This document shows positions 43,709-52,778 of a stretch of 64,000 bases of DNA, in pieces. The DNA lies in NCBI GenBank assembly GCA_019638475.1, contig JAHBTR010000005.1:1-64000 (forward strand), read 5' to 3'. Origin of the DNA: Chitinophagaceae bacterium (GTDB lineage Bacteria > Bacteroidota > Bacteroidia > Chitinophagales > Chitinophagaceae). A model generated the notes under the pieces. The model did no database searches and was not told the DNA's origin. It saw only the letters and a list, made by a program, of their open reading frames with translations. Each line of letters begins with the position of its first letter. Positions within the stretch are counted from its first letter, which is position 1. The position numbers were made by a program, and so were the translations under genes.

Positions 43709-45694
43709 ATGGATTTGCTTTTTGACATTGAACTTTCCAAAGAAGACAACCTTTTAAAAAGGTTTGAGGAAATTCACGACTTTATTTATGCCAATGACGG
43801 CTTGTCGCCACAACAAACTTTGGAAGAGTTTGTAAAAATTCTGTTCATCAAAATTTTTGACGAAAACGAAAAACTGAAACAATTTTCCGTTTCTTCTGAT
43901 GAATGGAACGACATAAAATCGGGGAAAAATGTTTCTTCATTTTCCGACAGAATAACTGCGTTATTTGACAAAACACAAAAAGAATATCAAGATATTTTTG
44001 ATACAGACGACCGCATAAAGTTAAGTCAAAACGCACTTGGTTTTACAGTCAATAAATTACAAGGAATTTCTTTACTTGGTTCTTCACAAGACGCAAAAGG
44101 TTTGGCTTTTCAAAAGTTTTTATCGCACCACGAAAAAGACGGACGAGGACAATTTTTTACGCCTGAACCTGTAATTGATTTTTGCGTTGCAATGATGCAA
44201 CCAAAACCAAACGAAACTATAACCGACCCTGCCTGCGGCAGTGGCGGTTTTCTTATGTCGGCTTTGAAATATCTGCAAGCAAACAATCAAAAGTTAAACA
44301 CATCAAAAGTCGTTTCGCAAAACATTTTCGGCTTGGATATTAACCGTAGCATTGCCCGAATTGCCAAAATGAAATTGCTTTTGGAAGCCAACGGAAAAAC
44401 AAATATTCTTTGCACCAATTCGTTGGAAGATTTAGACAGTATTAAACTTTCGTTAGGACAAAAAAATGGTTTTGATTTAATTTTGACTAATCCGCCTTTC
44501 GGTGCAAAAATTACGCAATCGTCCGTTTTGTCAAAGTTTGATTTGGGTTACAAATGGTCAAGCCACGAAAACGAGTTTTACAAAACAAGAACTGTTTACG
44601 CTAATCAAAATGCTGAAATTCTTTTTATTGAACGTTGCTTGCAACTCTTGAAAGAAGGCGGACGAATGGCAATCGTTTTGCCAAATGGAAATTTTGAAAA
44701 TCCGTCTTTGGATTATTTGCGTTTTTACATCAAACAAAAAGCAAAAGTTTTGGCGATTGTGAATTTACCGCAGGAAACTTTTATTCCTTACGGAACAGGC
44801 GTAAAAACTTCATTGTTGTTTTTGGAAAAAGACAGCAAAAACGAAGAACGCCAATATCCGATTTTCTTCGGCAGAGTTACAAAATTAGGTTATCAAGGAA
44901 ACAAAAACGGAACGCCACTTTACCAAAAAGACAAATACGGACAAATCGTAAAAGATAAAAATGGACAGTCAATTTTGGACGAAGATTTTACGATAATTAT
45001 CGAGGCATACAAAGCGTTTCAAAAAGGCAAAAAAAATGAAACCGAAAATTCATTTTCAATTCAGTTTAATGAACTAAACGGACGTTTTGACTTCGATTTT
45101 TATTCACCTGAAAATCGTAAAATGTTTTCCAATCTGAACAAAACAAAAACAGTTCGCTTAGGTGACATCTGCGAAATCGTAAAAGTAAAAAGCAGAAAAC
45201 TGAAAGACCCGAATTTGACAGTTGAATATGTTGAACTTTCTGACATCAATACACATTCTTACGAAATTATTAACTCAACAACTTACCAAGTTCACGAATT
45301 GCCAAGTAGAGCAAGTTACGAAATTCAACAAGGCGACATCATTACAGCCATTGCAGGGAATTCCGTAGGAACACGAAAACACGCTACTGCATTGGTAACA
45401 GACGACTTTGCAGGAAGTATTTGCACAAATGGTTTTAGAGTTTTGCGTAACTTCAAAATTGACAGTTACTATTTACTTTACTATTTGAAATCGGAACTAT
45501 TTTTGAAACAAATGTTTATGTATCGGACAGGTGCAGCAATTCCAAACGTTTCAGACATTGACTTGGCGAACATAGTAATTCACTTCACCGACAAAAAAAC
45601 GATAGCTGAAATTAGCGACAAAATGAAAAAAGCGTTTGACTTGCGACAAGCATCAAAACAACAAATTGAAAGTATAAATTTAGAACTTGCATAA
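43709..45694 (+). CDS. N6-adenine methyltransferase fused to specificity domain (cassette 22)
   Basis: This 661-residue protein has an HsdM-like part (about 1-460; DPACGSGGFLMSAL motif I and LTNPPFGAK motif IV). It is followed by one type I S-type recognition domain (about 475-660; TVRLGDICEIVKVKSRK ... GDIITAIAGNSVGTRKHATALV ... NVSDIDLANIVIHF) with a final helix. It should both recognise and methylate DNA as one chain. The ATG follows the promoter at 43660-43691 closely. Together with the upstream nuclease it makes a compact restriction system unlike the classic type I HsdRMS. Confidence 0.85.
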   Translation: MDLLFDIELSKEDNLLKRFEEIHDFIYANDGLSPQQTLEEFVKILFIKIFDENEKLKQFSVSSDEWNDIKSGKNVSSFSDRITALFDKTQKEYQDIFDTDDRIKLSQNALGFTVNKLQGISLLGSSQDAKGLAFQKFLSHHEKDGRGQFFTPEPVIDFCVAMMQPKPNETITDPACGSGGFLMSALKYLQANNQKLNTSKVVSQNIFGLDINRSIARIAKMKLLLEANGKTNILCTNSLEDLDSIKLSLGQKNGFDLILTNPPFGAKITQSSVLSKFDLGYKWSSHENEFYKTRTVYANQNAEILFIERCLQLLKEGGRMAIVLPNGNFENPSLDYLRFYIKQKAKVLAIVNLPQETFIPYGTGVKTSLLFLEKDSKNEERQYPIFFGRVTKLGYQGNKNGTPLYQKDKYGQIVKDKNGQSILDEDFTIIIEAYKAFQKGKKNETENSFSIQFNELNGRFDFDFYSPENRKMFSNLNKTKTVRLGDICEIVKVKSRKLKDPNLTVEYVELSDINTHSYEIINSTTYQVHELPSRASYEIQQGDIITAIAGNSVGTRKHATALVTDDFAGSICTNGFRVLRNFKIDSYYLLYYLKSELFLKQMFMYRTGAAIPNVSDIDLANIVIHFTDKKTIAEISDKMKKAFDLRQASKQQIESINLELA

Positions 45695-45712
45695 CGACAA
45701 AAAAAAGAACGA

Positions 45713-45846
45713 ACCGCCAACATCGGTTTTGCGTAATGGCGGGTGACGGATTTCTATTGAACATTTTTGCTAAATTGAACGATAGTAATTCTAATCAACG
45801 GCAGTGCTAAAATGCCGCCACTACGCAAAGCCCTAATCCGTTAGCG
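45713..45846 (+). repeat. attC-like site 22
   Basis: The left arm ACCGCCAAC complements 42548-42556. The right core is GTTAGCG at 45840-45846. The stem pairs GGTTTTGCGTAATGGCGG with CCGCCACTACGCAAAGCC. Confidence 0.85.
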
Positions 45847-46016
45847 GAAACCCTAAGGGCGACCGTGCAAGCATTTACAGACAGACCAAAACAGAAATGA
45901 CGACAGAACAAACGAACATAGCAACAAAGACTTTGGGCGGACACAAAAGCCAACGCAAAGAAGTTTTATTTTTTGCCAACGCTCATTTTTTGTTTTTTAA
46001 TTTTATGCAACCGCAC

Positions 46017-46082
46017 ATTGCACACATTTGTCTGCCACCCTACGCTCAAAACCAACGCAAGTGGCAGTCAAAAGAGTGCAAT
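46017..46082 (+). repeat. ACA/AGA hairpin, copy F
   Basis: Outer stem ATTGCAC (46017-46023) pairs with GTGCAAT (46076-46082). After the ACA/AGA loop come TTTG:CAAA, a T/T mismatch, and CTGCCAC (46032-46038) with GTGGCAG (46061-46067). It opens the cassette 23 module. Confidence 0.8.
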
Positions 46083-46114
46083 CGCCAAACACTTTTAATA
46101 AATCAATTTATCCG

Positions 46115-47197
46115 ATGAATAGCATTAGCAAGACATATATTATTTTACTAACCACACTTCTTTTATCAGCTTGTGTATCTACTAAGCAATATAGTGTTGT
46201 ATTGAATCAACAAAACCAATTGCAACATTCACTTGACAGCATAACTAAAACTTACATTTATGAAGTTACGACATACAGAGACAGTTTAATAGCAACTAAT
46301 TTAAGAGCAGATACACTTTCTTTCAAAAATCAAATTTTAGAAACTCGCATTGATAGTATAGAAAACGTGCTTAAAAATTTAAACGATAGCATTATCAATC
46401 TTCAAAAAACCGCACTTTCTAACAAGGAACAAATAGACAAACTTGAAAAAGAGATAAAGAGAATCAATCAAAAAATAATAGAGCTAAACAAAAAAAGCAA
46501 TAGTCCTTCTTCATCTGAATCAAAATCAAAGGCGGATAAAATCTCACATAACGAACACTCATTTGATATTTACAAGGTAGATTTTCCAAATGAAACAGTT
46601 CAATTTTATTGGAAAGACAACGTTGGGGGAAAATTAATGAGTATCACAAGCCTAAAGAAATATGTTGAAACCAAAGGTCAAGAATTAGTATTCGCTACAA
46701 ATGCAGGTATGTATATGCCCGATAATTCACCACAAGGATTATATGTTGAAAATAAAAAAGAATTGATACCAATTGACCTTGATATTAAAGAATATGGCAA
46801 TTTTTATATGCAGCCCAACGGAATATTTTTAATTACAAAAACAGAAGTTAAAGTAGTGCCTTCTTCGGACTATCATAAATATAAAAACAACGTGTTGTAT
46901 GCTACGCAATCGGGACCAATGCTTGTGATTAATGGTGAGATAAATTCAAAGTTTACAAAAGGTTCTTCTAATACATACATTCGTAGTGGTGTCGGCATAA
47001 CGAAAGAGGGGATACCTGTTTTTGCAATATCAAATGAGCCAGTAAATTTTTATGATTTTGCTACTCTATTTAAAGAAAAATTGAAGTGCGATAATGCTTT
47101 ATATCTTGACGGAGCAATATCAAAAATGTATATACCGAAACTTAACAGGCTTGAATTAGGCGGGAACTTTGGTGCGATGATAGGAATTACTAAATGA
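46115..47197 (+). CDS. Lipoprotein with coiled coil and phosphodiester-glycosidase (NAGPA-like) domain (cassette 23)
   Basis: This protein of about 360 residues starts MNSISKTYIILLTTLLLSAC, a lipoprotein signal. A long coiled coil (about 30-135) follows, then a C-terminal NAGPA/DUF2233-like domain (about 150-360; ELVFATNAGMYMPDNSPQGLYVEN, YMQPNGIFLIT, ATQSGPMLVINGEIN, YIRSGVGITKEGIPVFAIS, ALYLDGAISKMYIP). Such domains hydrolyse phosphodiester-linked sugars in the envelope. I chose the ATG at 46115 because the signal starts there. The next two genes carry related but more diverged domains. Confidence 0.8.
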   Translation: MNSISKTYIILLTTLLLSACVSTKQYSVVLNQQNQLQHSLDSITKTYIYEVTTYRDSLIATNLRADTLSFKNQILETRIDSIENVLKNLNDSIINLQKTALSNKEQIDKLEKEIKRINQKIIELNKKSNSPSSSESKSKADKISHNEHSFDIYKVDFPNETVQFYWKDNVGGKLMSITSLKKYVETKGQELVFATNAGMYMPDNSPQGLYVENKKELIPIDLDIKEYGNFYMQPNGIFLITKTEVKVVPSSDYHKYKNNVLYATQSGPMLVINGEINSKFTKGSSNTYIRSGVGITKEGIPVFAISNEPVNFYDFATLFKEKLKCDNALYLDGAISKMYIPKLNRLELGGNFGAMIGITK

Positions 47198-48831
47198 ACA
47201 TTAAGAGAATGAAGAAGTCACTGTTATATCTTTTCTTTCTAATCGCTTTTTCAAAACAAGCGATTGGTTTTGATATGCGGTCATACATCAATCAACATCA
47301 AAATCAAAACCTGCAAGTATTTTTAGAAAATTTTCCGTATTCTGAATATTTAAAGACAGTAGCATTCACCGATTTTTCTATTATTCAAGAACACCGATTT
47401 TTTGTTTGGCAACAATTTCAAGAGGGAGATGGTTTTCTATATTACTTAGCTGATAATTTTTTAAATCAATATCCAGTAACACTTAATCAGCTTCACGATA
47501 AAATTTCAATCGGTGAGGCATATCTTAATCCTTTAAAAACTCTTGGAAATCCAAGCCAACCCAATCTTGAAGGGAATCCAAATTTTAAAAGAAATACAGA
47601 TGAAGCATACCATATAATTGGATATTATATTTTAAGTAAAGTTGCAGAAAAAATAGAGGAAGGACACCGCAATAAAAATTTCAACATAAATGACAAAACA
47701 AACATTTCTTACTTAGATAGATTAAAGGACAAAAAGGTATTTGTTTCATTTGAAGAAAGTAGCGGGCAAAAAATCATAAAAAATATTCAACAGGGAAGAT
47801 TTGATTATTTATGGAACAGACTTATACTCAAAACACAACCTATACTTTGTAAGGCAGGAATATTTATATGGATTTTAATTGGAGTTCTTGTCGTGTTGAT
47901 GTTCACAGAAATTTGGGGAATAGTTAAGGTTTTTCTTTTTCTAATTTCCATAATGTTGTTAATACTTAAACTTTCAATAAACTGTAACACTACCCCAAAA
48001 AATACTGTTTCCACGACACCAAGTTTTAAACAAATTCCATTCAGAAGTTTTTATCCAATAAGTCAGACTGAAAATTTAGTTGACATATACCAATTAAAGG
48101 ATAATTCAGGGAATGTAATCGGTCATTCTATTTGGATGAAAAGACCACATATAAAAGCTGATTATTTCTCTTTTTCACCAACACAAAAATTTCAAAGTCT
48201 AAAAGCTAATAAGAATATAATTTTAGCAACTTCTGGAGGATATACAACTAACAATTCAGGGGATGTTAAACCAGACGGATTCACAGTTGAAAATGGAGAC
48301 TTGCGTAATGCTGTTCTATTGCACGATAGACAAGGGTTGGCTCTATTTTCAAATACAGGGGTGAGAGCAATAAACTTAAAATCAAACATTCGGCTACCAA
48401 ATGGGAATACATTGGAAAGTCCTTTTAATAGCTTATTAGCATATTCTAAATTGCTAAAATGGTGTAAGGATAACAAAGCGACTGTTTTTCAAACACATTT
48501 ACTTGCTTATGGTGATTCAATTCTAATTAGTCCGTCCAAAGCCCCACCCCAACAAAGAGAAAGAAGGCTCTTAGCTTTGTTTAGTGATAAAAATGGAAAT
48601 GTTATTCACTCTATTTTTGATATTACCTCACCTTACGACTTAGCGTTAATCACACAAGAAATTTTCAATATTATTGCGAGCAGAGGATTAAAAGTAGAGG
48701 GAATTTTAAATCTTGATACAGGGGCTTACAACATTTTAAATATCTTTGATGAGAACGGAAGTTTACTTACAGATGTAATAGGTCCCGTAAATGTTTCATC
48801 AGCAACAAACTTAGTGGTTTACTATAAATAG
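47194..48831 (+). CDS. Membrane protein with NAGPA-like C-terminal domain (cassette 23)
   Basis: This 545-residue protein has a signal-like start, a soluble part (about 25-215), then two close membrane helices (about 221-238 and 244-262). The C-terminal half (about 280-545) contains IILATSGGYTTNNSGDVKPDGFTVENG, THLLAYGDSILIS and GLKVEGILNLDTGAYNI, which parallel the glycosidase-like motifs of the upstream protein (NAGMY, LDGA). It overlaps the upstream gene by 4 bp. The AbiE genes lie further downstream in the same cassette. Domain relationship probable, activity uncertain. Confidence 0.7.
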   Translation: MNIKRMKKSLLYLFFLIAFSKQAIGFDMRSYINQHQNQNLQVFLENFPYSEYLKTVAFTDFSIIQEHRFFVWQQFQEGDGFLYYLADNFLNQYPVTLNQLHDKISIGEAYLNPLKTLGNPSQPNLEGNPNFKRNTDEAYHIIGYYILSKVAEKIEEGHRNKNFNINDKTNISYLDRLKDKKVFVSFEESSGQKIIKNIQQGRFDYLWNRLILKTQPILCKAGIFIWILIGVLVVLMFTEIWGIVKVFLFLISIMLLILKLSINCNTTPKNTVSTTPSFKQIPFRSFYPISQTENLVDIYQLKDNSGNVIGHSIWMKRPHIKADYFSFSPTQKFQSLKANKNIILATSGGYTTNNSGDVKPDGFTVENGDLRNAVLLHDRQGLALFSNTGVRAINLKSNIRLPNGNTLESPFNSLLAYSKLLKWCKDNKATVFQTHLLAYGDSILISPSKAPPQQRERRLLALFSDKNGNVIHSIFDITSPYDLALITQEIFNIIASRGLKVEGILNLDTGAYNILNIFDENGSLLTDVIGPVNVSSATNLVVYYK

Positions 48832-48838
48832 AACTTCA

Positions 48839-49918
48839 ATGGCAACTAAAAACAAAAATAAATATACAATAATCATATTAACTCTTTGCTTACTTGGAGC
48901 AATTGGGTTTATTGTGTATCAGAATTATCCAAGTATTCAGCAAAAGATAGGCTTTTCCCCTATGCAATCTAACAATCAAAATACACCAATTAATTCATCG
49001 TCAGAATTTGAGAGTAACTTAAATAGCTTTTTTCAAGAACTAAATAGCAATGAAGAAGTTTCAAAATCGCAAATAGATTTTTTCAACTTCATTAAAAAAG
49101 AAGAAAATTTTCCTTCAAAGGATGAATATTTGAAATTGATAAATACCCAAAAAATTCCCACTGACTACAAATACTTTTTCAACGAATGTTTTCCAAGTTA
49201 TTTGCAAAATATAAGTTCATCCACCAATCAACTAAAAGGGACAAATATTCTCTTTTCTTCAAATTCGGATTCAATTAAAAGTGTTTATTTATTGTTCAAT
49301 AAAGAGAAGCAATCATCAACAGCATTAGTTAAAAATTTGCCCAACGCAAAGAATAGAATAGTTATTTCGGGGACTTATACATCGCCATACAGTTTACCAG
49401 CAGGTTTAGCAGTTGACAAAGGAGAAACTATAAATCCGTATATTCAAAAATGGGACGGATTATTGCTTATTGACAAGAATAGTAAGCCCCATATCTTAAA
49501 CATTGAAGAACTAAGTTTCAATTTTAAATCTTTCAAAATAAAAAGTAATTTTTCTGATTACTTGAAATTTGTAGAAGTTTTGAAGGAGAATAAAATTTCT
49601 ATAATTCAGTCTCATTTGATAGTTTACAACGATACAATTTGCGTTGAAAAAGATTTAAAGCAGGCGAAAACGAGACGTAGAGCAATATTTGAAACAAAAG
49701 ATAAGGGGATTCATATTTTTGATTCATTTGATAAAAATTTCAGCTTATACGAATTGGCAGATTATGTTATAGAAAATTACGGAGCTACACGAGCCATCAA
49801 TATTGATATGGGAGATTACAATTATTGCAAGATATTTGAAAATTCTGTTCAGAAAAAGGATTACAGCACTTTAGGCAAGGGAGTTACATTATCTAATTTC
49901 ATAGTAATTGATTATTAA
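48839..49918 (+). CDS. Single-span membrane protein with diverged NAGPA-like domain (cassette 23)
   Basis: This 359-residue protein has one N-terminal membrane helix (about 9-27) and an outward-facing or cytosolic remainder. The C-terminal part has RIVISGTYTSPYSLPAGLAVDKGE, SIIQSHLIVYNDTICVE, RRAIFETKDKGIHIF and GATRAINIDMGDYNYCKIF, lined up with motifs in the two upstream proteins. It begins 7 nt after the previous stop. The three genes look like a paralogous set that may form one envelope complex. Confidence 0.7.
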   Translation: MATKNKNKYTIIILTLCLLGAIGFIVYQNYPSIQQKIGFSPMQSNNQNTPINSSSEFESNLNSFFQELNSNEEVSKSQIDFFNFIKKEENFPSKDEYLKLINTQKIPTDYKYFFNECFPSYLQNISSSTNQLKGTNILFSSNSDSIKSVYLLFNKEKQSSTALVKNLPNAKNRIVISGTYTSPYSLPAGLAVDKGETINPYIQKWDGLLLIDKNSKPHILNIEELSFNFKSFKIKSNFSDYLKFVEVLKENKISIIQSHLIVYNDTICVEKDLKQAKTRRRAIFETKDKGIHIFDSFDKNFSLYELADYVIENYGATRAINIDMGDYNYCKIFENSVQKKDYSTLGKGVTLSNFIVIDY

Positions 49919-49981
49919 ATCCATTGCGGTTTGAGCTTTCTCAAACATTTGCCACCTTTTTCATTTTGCTATCTTTTGTTT

Positions 49982-50081
49982 GAAATGTCAAGTTTTCTGC
50001 ACCAAATACCTGACATTTCAAGCCGCTCACTAAATATTTGTCCAGTTTTTTATCAAATAAACTGGACATTTGCTATCTTTG
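49982..50081 (+). promoter_or_regulatory. abiE promoter with two inverted-repeat operators
   Basis: Two inverted repeats precede the AbiEi-like gene: GAAATGTCA (49982-49990) with TGACATTTC (50011-50019), and TGTCCAGTTT (50039-50048) with AAACTGGACA (50059-50068). The -7 box TATCTTTG lies at 50074-50081, 7 nt before the ATG, so the transcript would be leaderless or nearly so. In studied AbiE systems the antitoxin represses its own operon by binding two inverted repeats, and the layout here is the same. Confidence 0.65.
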
Positions 50082-50088
50082 TAGCCGA

Positions 50089-50814
50089 ATGAAAGTATCC
50101 GAATACATATCGTTTACCATAGATAGGCTACCAAAGGGCTACATCTTTACCTATTCCGACTTTGATACAGAGCAGAACAGCAAGGAAGCCATTATCAAAG
50201 CCCTGAACCGTTTGGCTACTTCGGGCAAAATTGTAAAACTGTCCAAAGGCAAGTTTTACAAACCCGAAATAACGCCTTTCGGAAAGTTACAACCCAACCA
50301 AAGCCAAATTGTAAAAGACCTTTTGGAAACGGACGGCAAAGTAACAGGCTACTTGACAGGTTTCAGCATTTACAATCAGTTGGGTTTGACAACGCAAATC
50401 AGTAATACGATACAAGTAGGCAAAAATGAAGTTCGCCCAACGTTCATGCGGGAACGATATATCATTTCGTTTATTAAGCAAAAGAACACCATTACCAAAG
50501 AAAACATTCCTTTGCTTCAATTATTAGACACTATTCGTTACATCAAAAAAATTCCTGACACAAATATTGTTTCGGCTTGCAAGAGGTTTTTAGCAATCGT
50601 AAAAAAGTTTTCCGAGAAAGATAAAAACACGTTGGTAAGATTGGCGTTGAAATATCCGCCTGCAACAAGAGCGTTGGTTGGTGCATTATTGGAAACAACA
50701 CATAAAGCGGAATTGACAGAGCCTTTGCGAAAATCGTTAAACCCGATTACTGTTTACAAATTATCAGGCGTAAACAAAGTTTTGCCTGTTGCTGAAAAAT
50801 GGAATATCAAATGA
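50089..50814 (+). CDS. abiEi: AbiEi-like antitoxin/repressor, DUF6088 type (cassette 23)
   Basis: This 241-residue protein has an N-terminal winged helix (about 1-60; MKVSEYISFTIDRLPKGYIFTYSDF, ALNRLATSGKIVKLSKGKFYKP), typical of AbiEi and DUF6088 antitoxins. A C-terminal part of alternating strands and helices follows. It should neutralise the downstream nucleotidyltransferase and repress the operon through the inverted repeats upstream. I chose the ATG at 50089 because the winged helix starts there and the -7 box lies just before it. It overlaps the toxin gene by 4 bp. Confidence 0.8.
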   Translation: MKVSEYISFTIDRLPKGYIFTYSDFDTEQNSKEAIIKALNRLATSGKIVKLSKGKFYKPEITPFGKLQPNQSQIVKDLLETDGKVTGYLTGFSIYNQLGLTTQISNTIQVGKNEVRPTFMRERYIISFIKQKNTITKENIPLLQLLDTIRYIKKIPDTNIVSACKRFLAIVKKFSEKDKNTLVRLALKYPPATRALVGALLETTHKAELTEPLRKSLNPITVYKLSGVNKVLPVAEKWNIK

Positions 50815-51791
50815 GATTACACGAAAATAAACAGCTATTTATGCAAGCGGTAGAATTTACCGCACAGGAAAAGAAAATCCTTCCGATTTATGTTGAAAAG
50901 GACTATTGGGTAACGTATGCTTTGCATACCATTTTCAAAAACAAAATTGGCGAAGAAGCAGTTTTCAAAGGTGGAACAGCGTTGTTGAAATGTTACAATT
51001 TGATACAACGTTTTTCGGAAGATATTGACTTGGTTGTTTTAAGAAGAGAAGGTGAAAGCAACAACAAATTGACGACCAAAATCAGACAAATAAGCGGTGT
51101 GGTAAGTGCTGTTTTGCCCGAAGTGGACATTCCCGAACTAACACAGAAAATGGGAATGAACCGCAAAACGGCACATACTTACGCAAAGGAATTTACTGAC
51201 GATTACGGACAAGTAAGAGATGTGATAATTGTTGAGGCAACTTGGTTAGGTTACTACGAACCATACACGACAAAAGCGGTGAGTTCCTTCATCTATGAAA
51301 TGATGATAAAAACAGGACAGCAAGCAATAGCAGAAGAATACGGCTTACAACCTCTTGAGGTAAAAGTGTTAGAGCCAAAGCGGACACTTTGCGAAAAAAT
51401 TATGAGTTTGGTAAGGTTTTCTTACACCGAAGAACCTTTAAAAGATTTGCAAGTAAAAATCCGACACACTTACGACCTGCATCAACTTTTGAAAGACAAA
51501 GAACTTGTTGATTTTTTCAACACATCTGCGTTTGACGAAATGCTTTTGAAAGTGGGAAATGATGACGTAGCAAGTTTTAAGAATAATAACGACTGGCTAA
51601 TTCATCATCCAAACCAATCTTTGATGTTTCGTGAATTAGAAACCGTTTGGAACGAGTTACAGCCAATATACATTGGAGATTTCAGAAAATTGGTATTCGC
51701 TGACTTTCCGTATGACACAGACGTTTTAGCGACTTTACAACAAATAAAACAACGACTTTCTTCTATTGAATGGACAATAAAATTAGAATAA
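50811..51791 (+). CDS. abiEii: AbiEii-type nucleotidyltransferase toxin (cassette 23)
   Basis: This protein of about 326 residues shows IYVEKDYWVTYALHTIF, VFKGGTALLKCYNLIQRFSEDIDLVVL (nucleotidyltransferase GG...DxD-type motif) and a later LEPKRTLCEKIMSLVRFSY. These are marks of AbiEii (MenT-like) toxins, which add nucleotides to tRNA and stop growth upon phage infection. The ATG at 50811 overlaps the antitoxin stop (ATGA); another start lies 12 nt upstream. Its stop is directly followed by GCCAACAC and hairpin copy G. Confidence 0.9.
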   Translation: MRLHENKQLFMQAVEFTAQEKKILPIYVEKDYWVTYALHTIFKNKIGEEAVFKGGTALLKCYNLIQRFSEDIDLVVLRREGESNNKLTTKIRQISGVVSAVLPEVDIPELTQKMGMNRKTAHTYAKEFTDDYGQVRDVIIVEATWLGYYEPYTTKAVSSFIYEMMIKTGQQAIAEEYGLQPLEVKVLEPKRTLCEKIMSLVRFSYTEEPLKDLQVKIRHTYDLHQLLKDKELVDFFNTSAFDEMLLKVGNDDVASFKNNNDWLIHHPNQSLMFRELETVWNELQPIYIGDFRKLVFADFPYDTDVLATLQQIKQRLSSIEWTIKLE

Positions 51792-51802
51792 GCCAACACG
51801 CA

Positions 51803-51872
51803 AAAGCATACACATTTTACAGCCGCTACAAGCCGACACACAAACCAAAGCTGCAAAAAGAGTATGCTTTTT
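51803..51872 (+). repeat. ACA/AGA hairpin, copy G
   Basis: Outer stem AAAAGCATAC (51803-51812) pairs perfectly with GTATGCTTTT (51863-51872). After the ACA/AGA loop there is TTTT:AAAA instead of TTTG:CAAA, a compensated change. One mismatch and CAGC with GCTG follow. It closes the cassette 23 module. Confidence 0.8.
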
Positions 51873-51988
51873 GCCAACCCAAGAAAAATTAAAAAACAAA
51901 AAATTTCCTACGCTTCTAAAAATAAAACTTCGCAACCGCACAACCCACGACAGATAACAACTTGACAGGACATAGACGAAGAAGGGCA

Positions 51989-52123
51989 TCCGCTAACAAG
52001 GTATTGCCGCAATGGGGGCTGACGTAATTCTATTGAACATTTGTGCTATATTTGAAGTGTAGTATTTCTAATCAACAGTGGTGCTAAAACTCCCCCACTG
52101 CGGCAATACCCGAACCGTTGGTG
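51989..52123 (+). repeat. attC-like site 23
   Basis: The left arm TCCGCTAAC complements 45840-45848, 6.1 kb upstream. The right core is GTTGGTG at 52117-52123. The stem pairs GGTATTGCCGCAATGGGGG with CCCCCACTGCGGCAATACC. Confidence 0.85.
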
Positions 52124-52168
52124 GCAACCCTATGACGACCGTGCATAAAACAAACAGACGACTAAAAA

Positions 52169-52690
52169 ATGAAAAGTGAATGGAACAAATTCAGCCAATA
52201 TTTTAAACGACAGGAAATTCCTGCGAAGACAATATTGTTGGAAGAGGGGAAAATTTCAAAAACAATCTTCTTCATTGAAAAAGGTTGTTTGCGGACTTGG
52301 GTAAATGTTAATGGCAAAGAGATTACTACTCAATTCTTTTTTGAGGGAGATAAAATTTCATCTATTGAAAGTTTTAGAACAAAACAACCAAGTTTGTACA
52401 CCATAGAAAGTTTAGAACCTTGTGTTTTACAGACCATTTCACAAAAAGATTTTCAGAGCATTTTAGAAAGTTCGCCCGAAATAAGAGAAGAAATACAAGA
52501 ACATTTATACAAACGACTTGTACAAAGTCAAAAACTTTTCTTTTCGTTTTTAAAAAATACGCCTCAACAACGTTATCAAGAGTTGATAGAGAAACAACCT
52601 CAAATAATTCAGCGAGTTCCACAGCATTACATCGCTTCATATTTAGGAATTACATCGGTTTCTTTAAGCAGAATTAGAAACAGACGATAA
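52169..52690 (+). CDS. Crp/Fnr-family transcriptional regulator (cassette 24)
   Basis: This 173-residue protein has a cyclic-nucleotide-binding-type barrel (about 15-110; PAKTILLEEGKISKTIFFIEKGCLRTWV) and a short C-terminal helix-turn-helix (about 140-173; RVPQHYIASYLGITSVSLSRIRNRR). This is the compact Bacteroidota form. It probably controls the reductase gene 88 nt downstream; the gap contains a small palindrome. Confidence 0.85.
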   Translation: MKSEWNKFSQYFKRQEIPAKTILLEEGKISKTIFFIEKGCLRTWVNVNGKEITTQFFFEGDKISSIESFRTKQPSLYTIESLEPCVLQTISQKDFQSILESSPEIREEIQEHLYKRLVQSQKLFFSFLKNTPQQRYQELIEKQPQIIQRVPQHYIASYLGITSVSLSRIRNRR

Positions 52691-52756
52691 TTTTAGCATC
52701 AAAGCATTTCTTTACAATTGTTATCGTCCGATAGCGTTTTGACTTCTCAATTTTGC

Positions 52757-52773
52757 ACTGTATTTAACACAGT
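52757..52773 (+). promoter_or_regulatory. Candidate operator palindrome (cassette 24)
   Basis: ACTGT (52757-52761) and ACAGT (52769-52773) form a palindrome with a 7-nt gap, just before the reductase gene. Crp/Fnr proteins bind short palindromes of this kind, so it may be the site of the upstream regulator. Evidence is limited to symmetry and position. Confidence 0.35.
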
Positions 52774-52778
52774 AAAAA

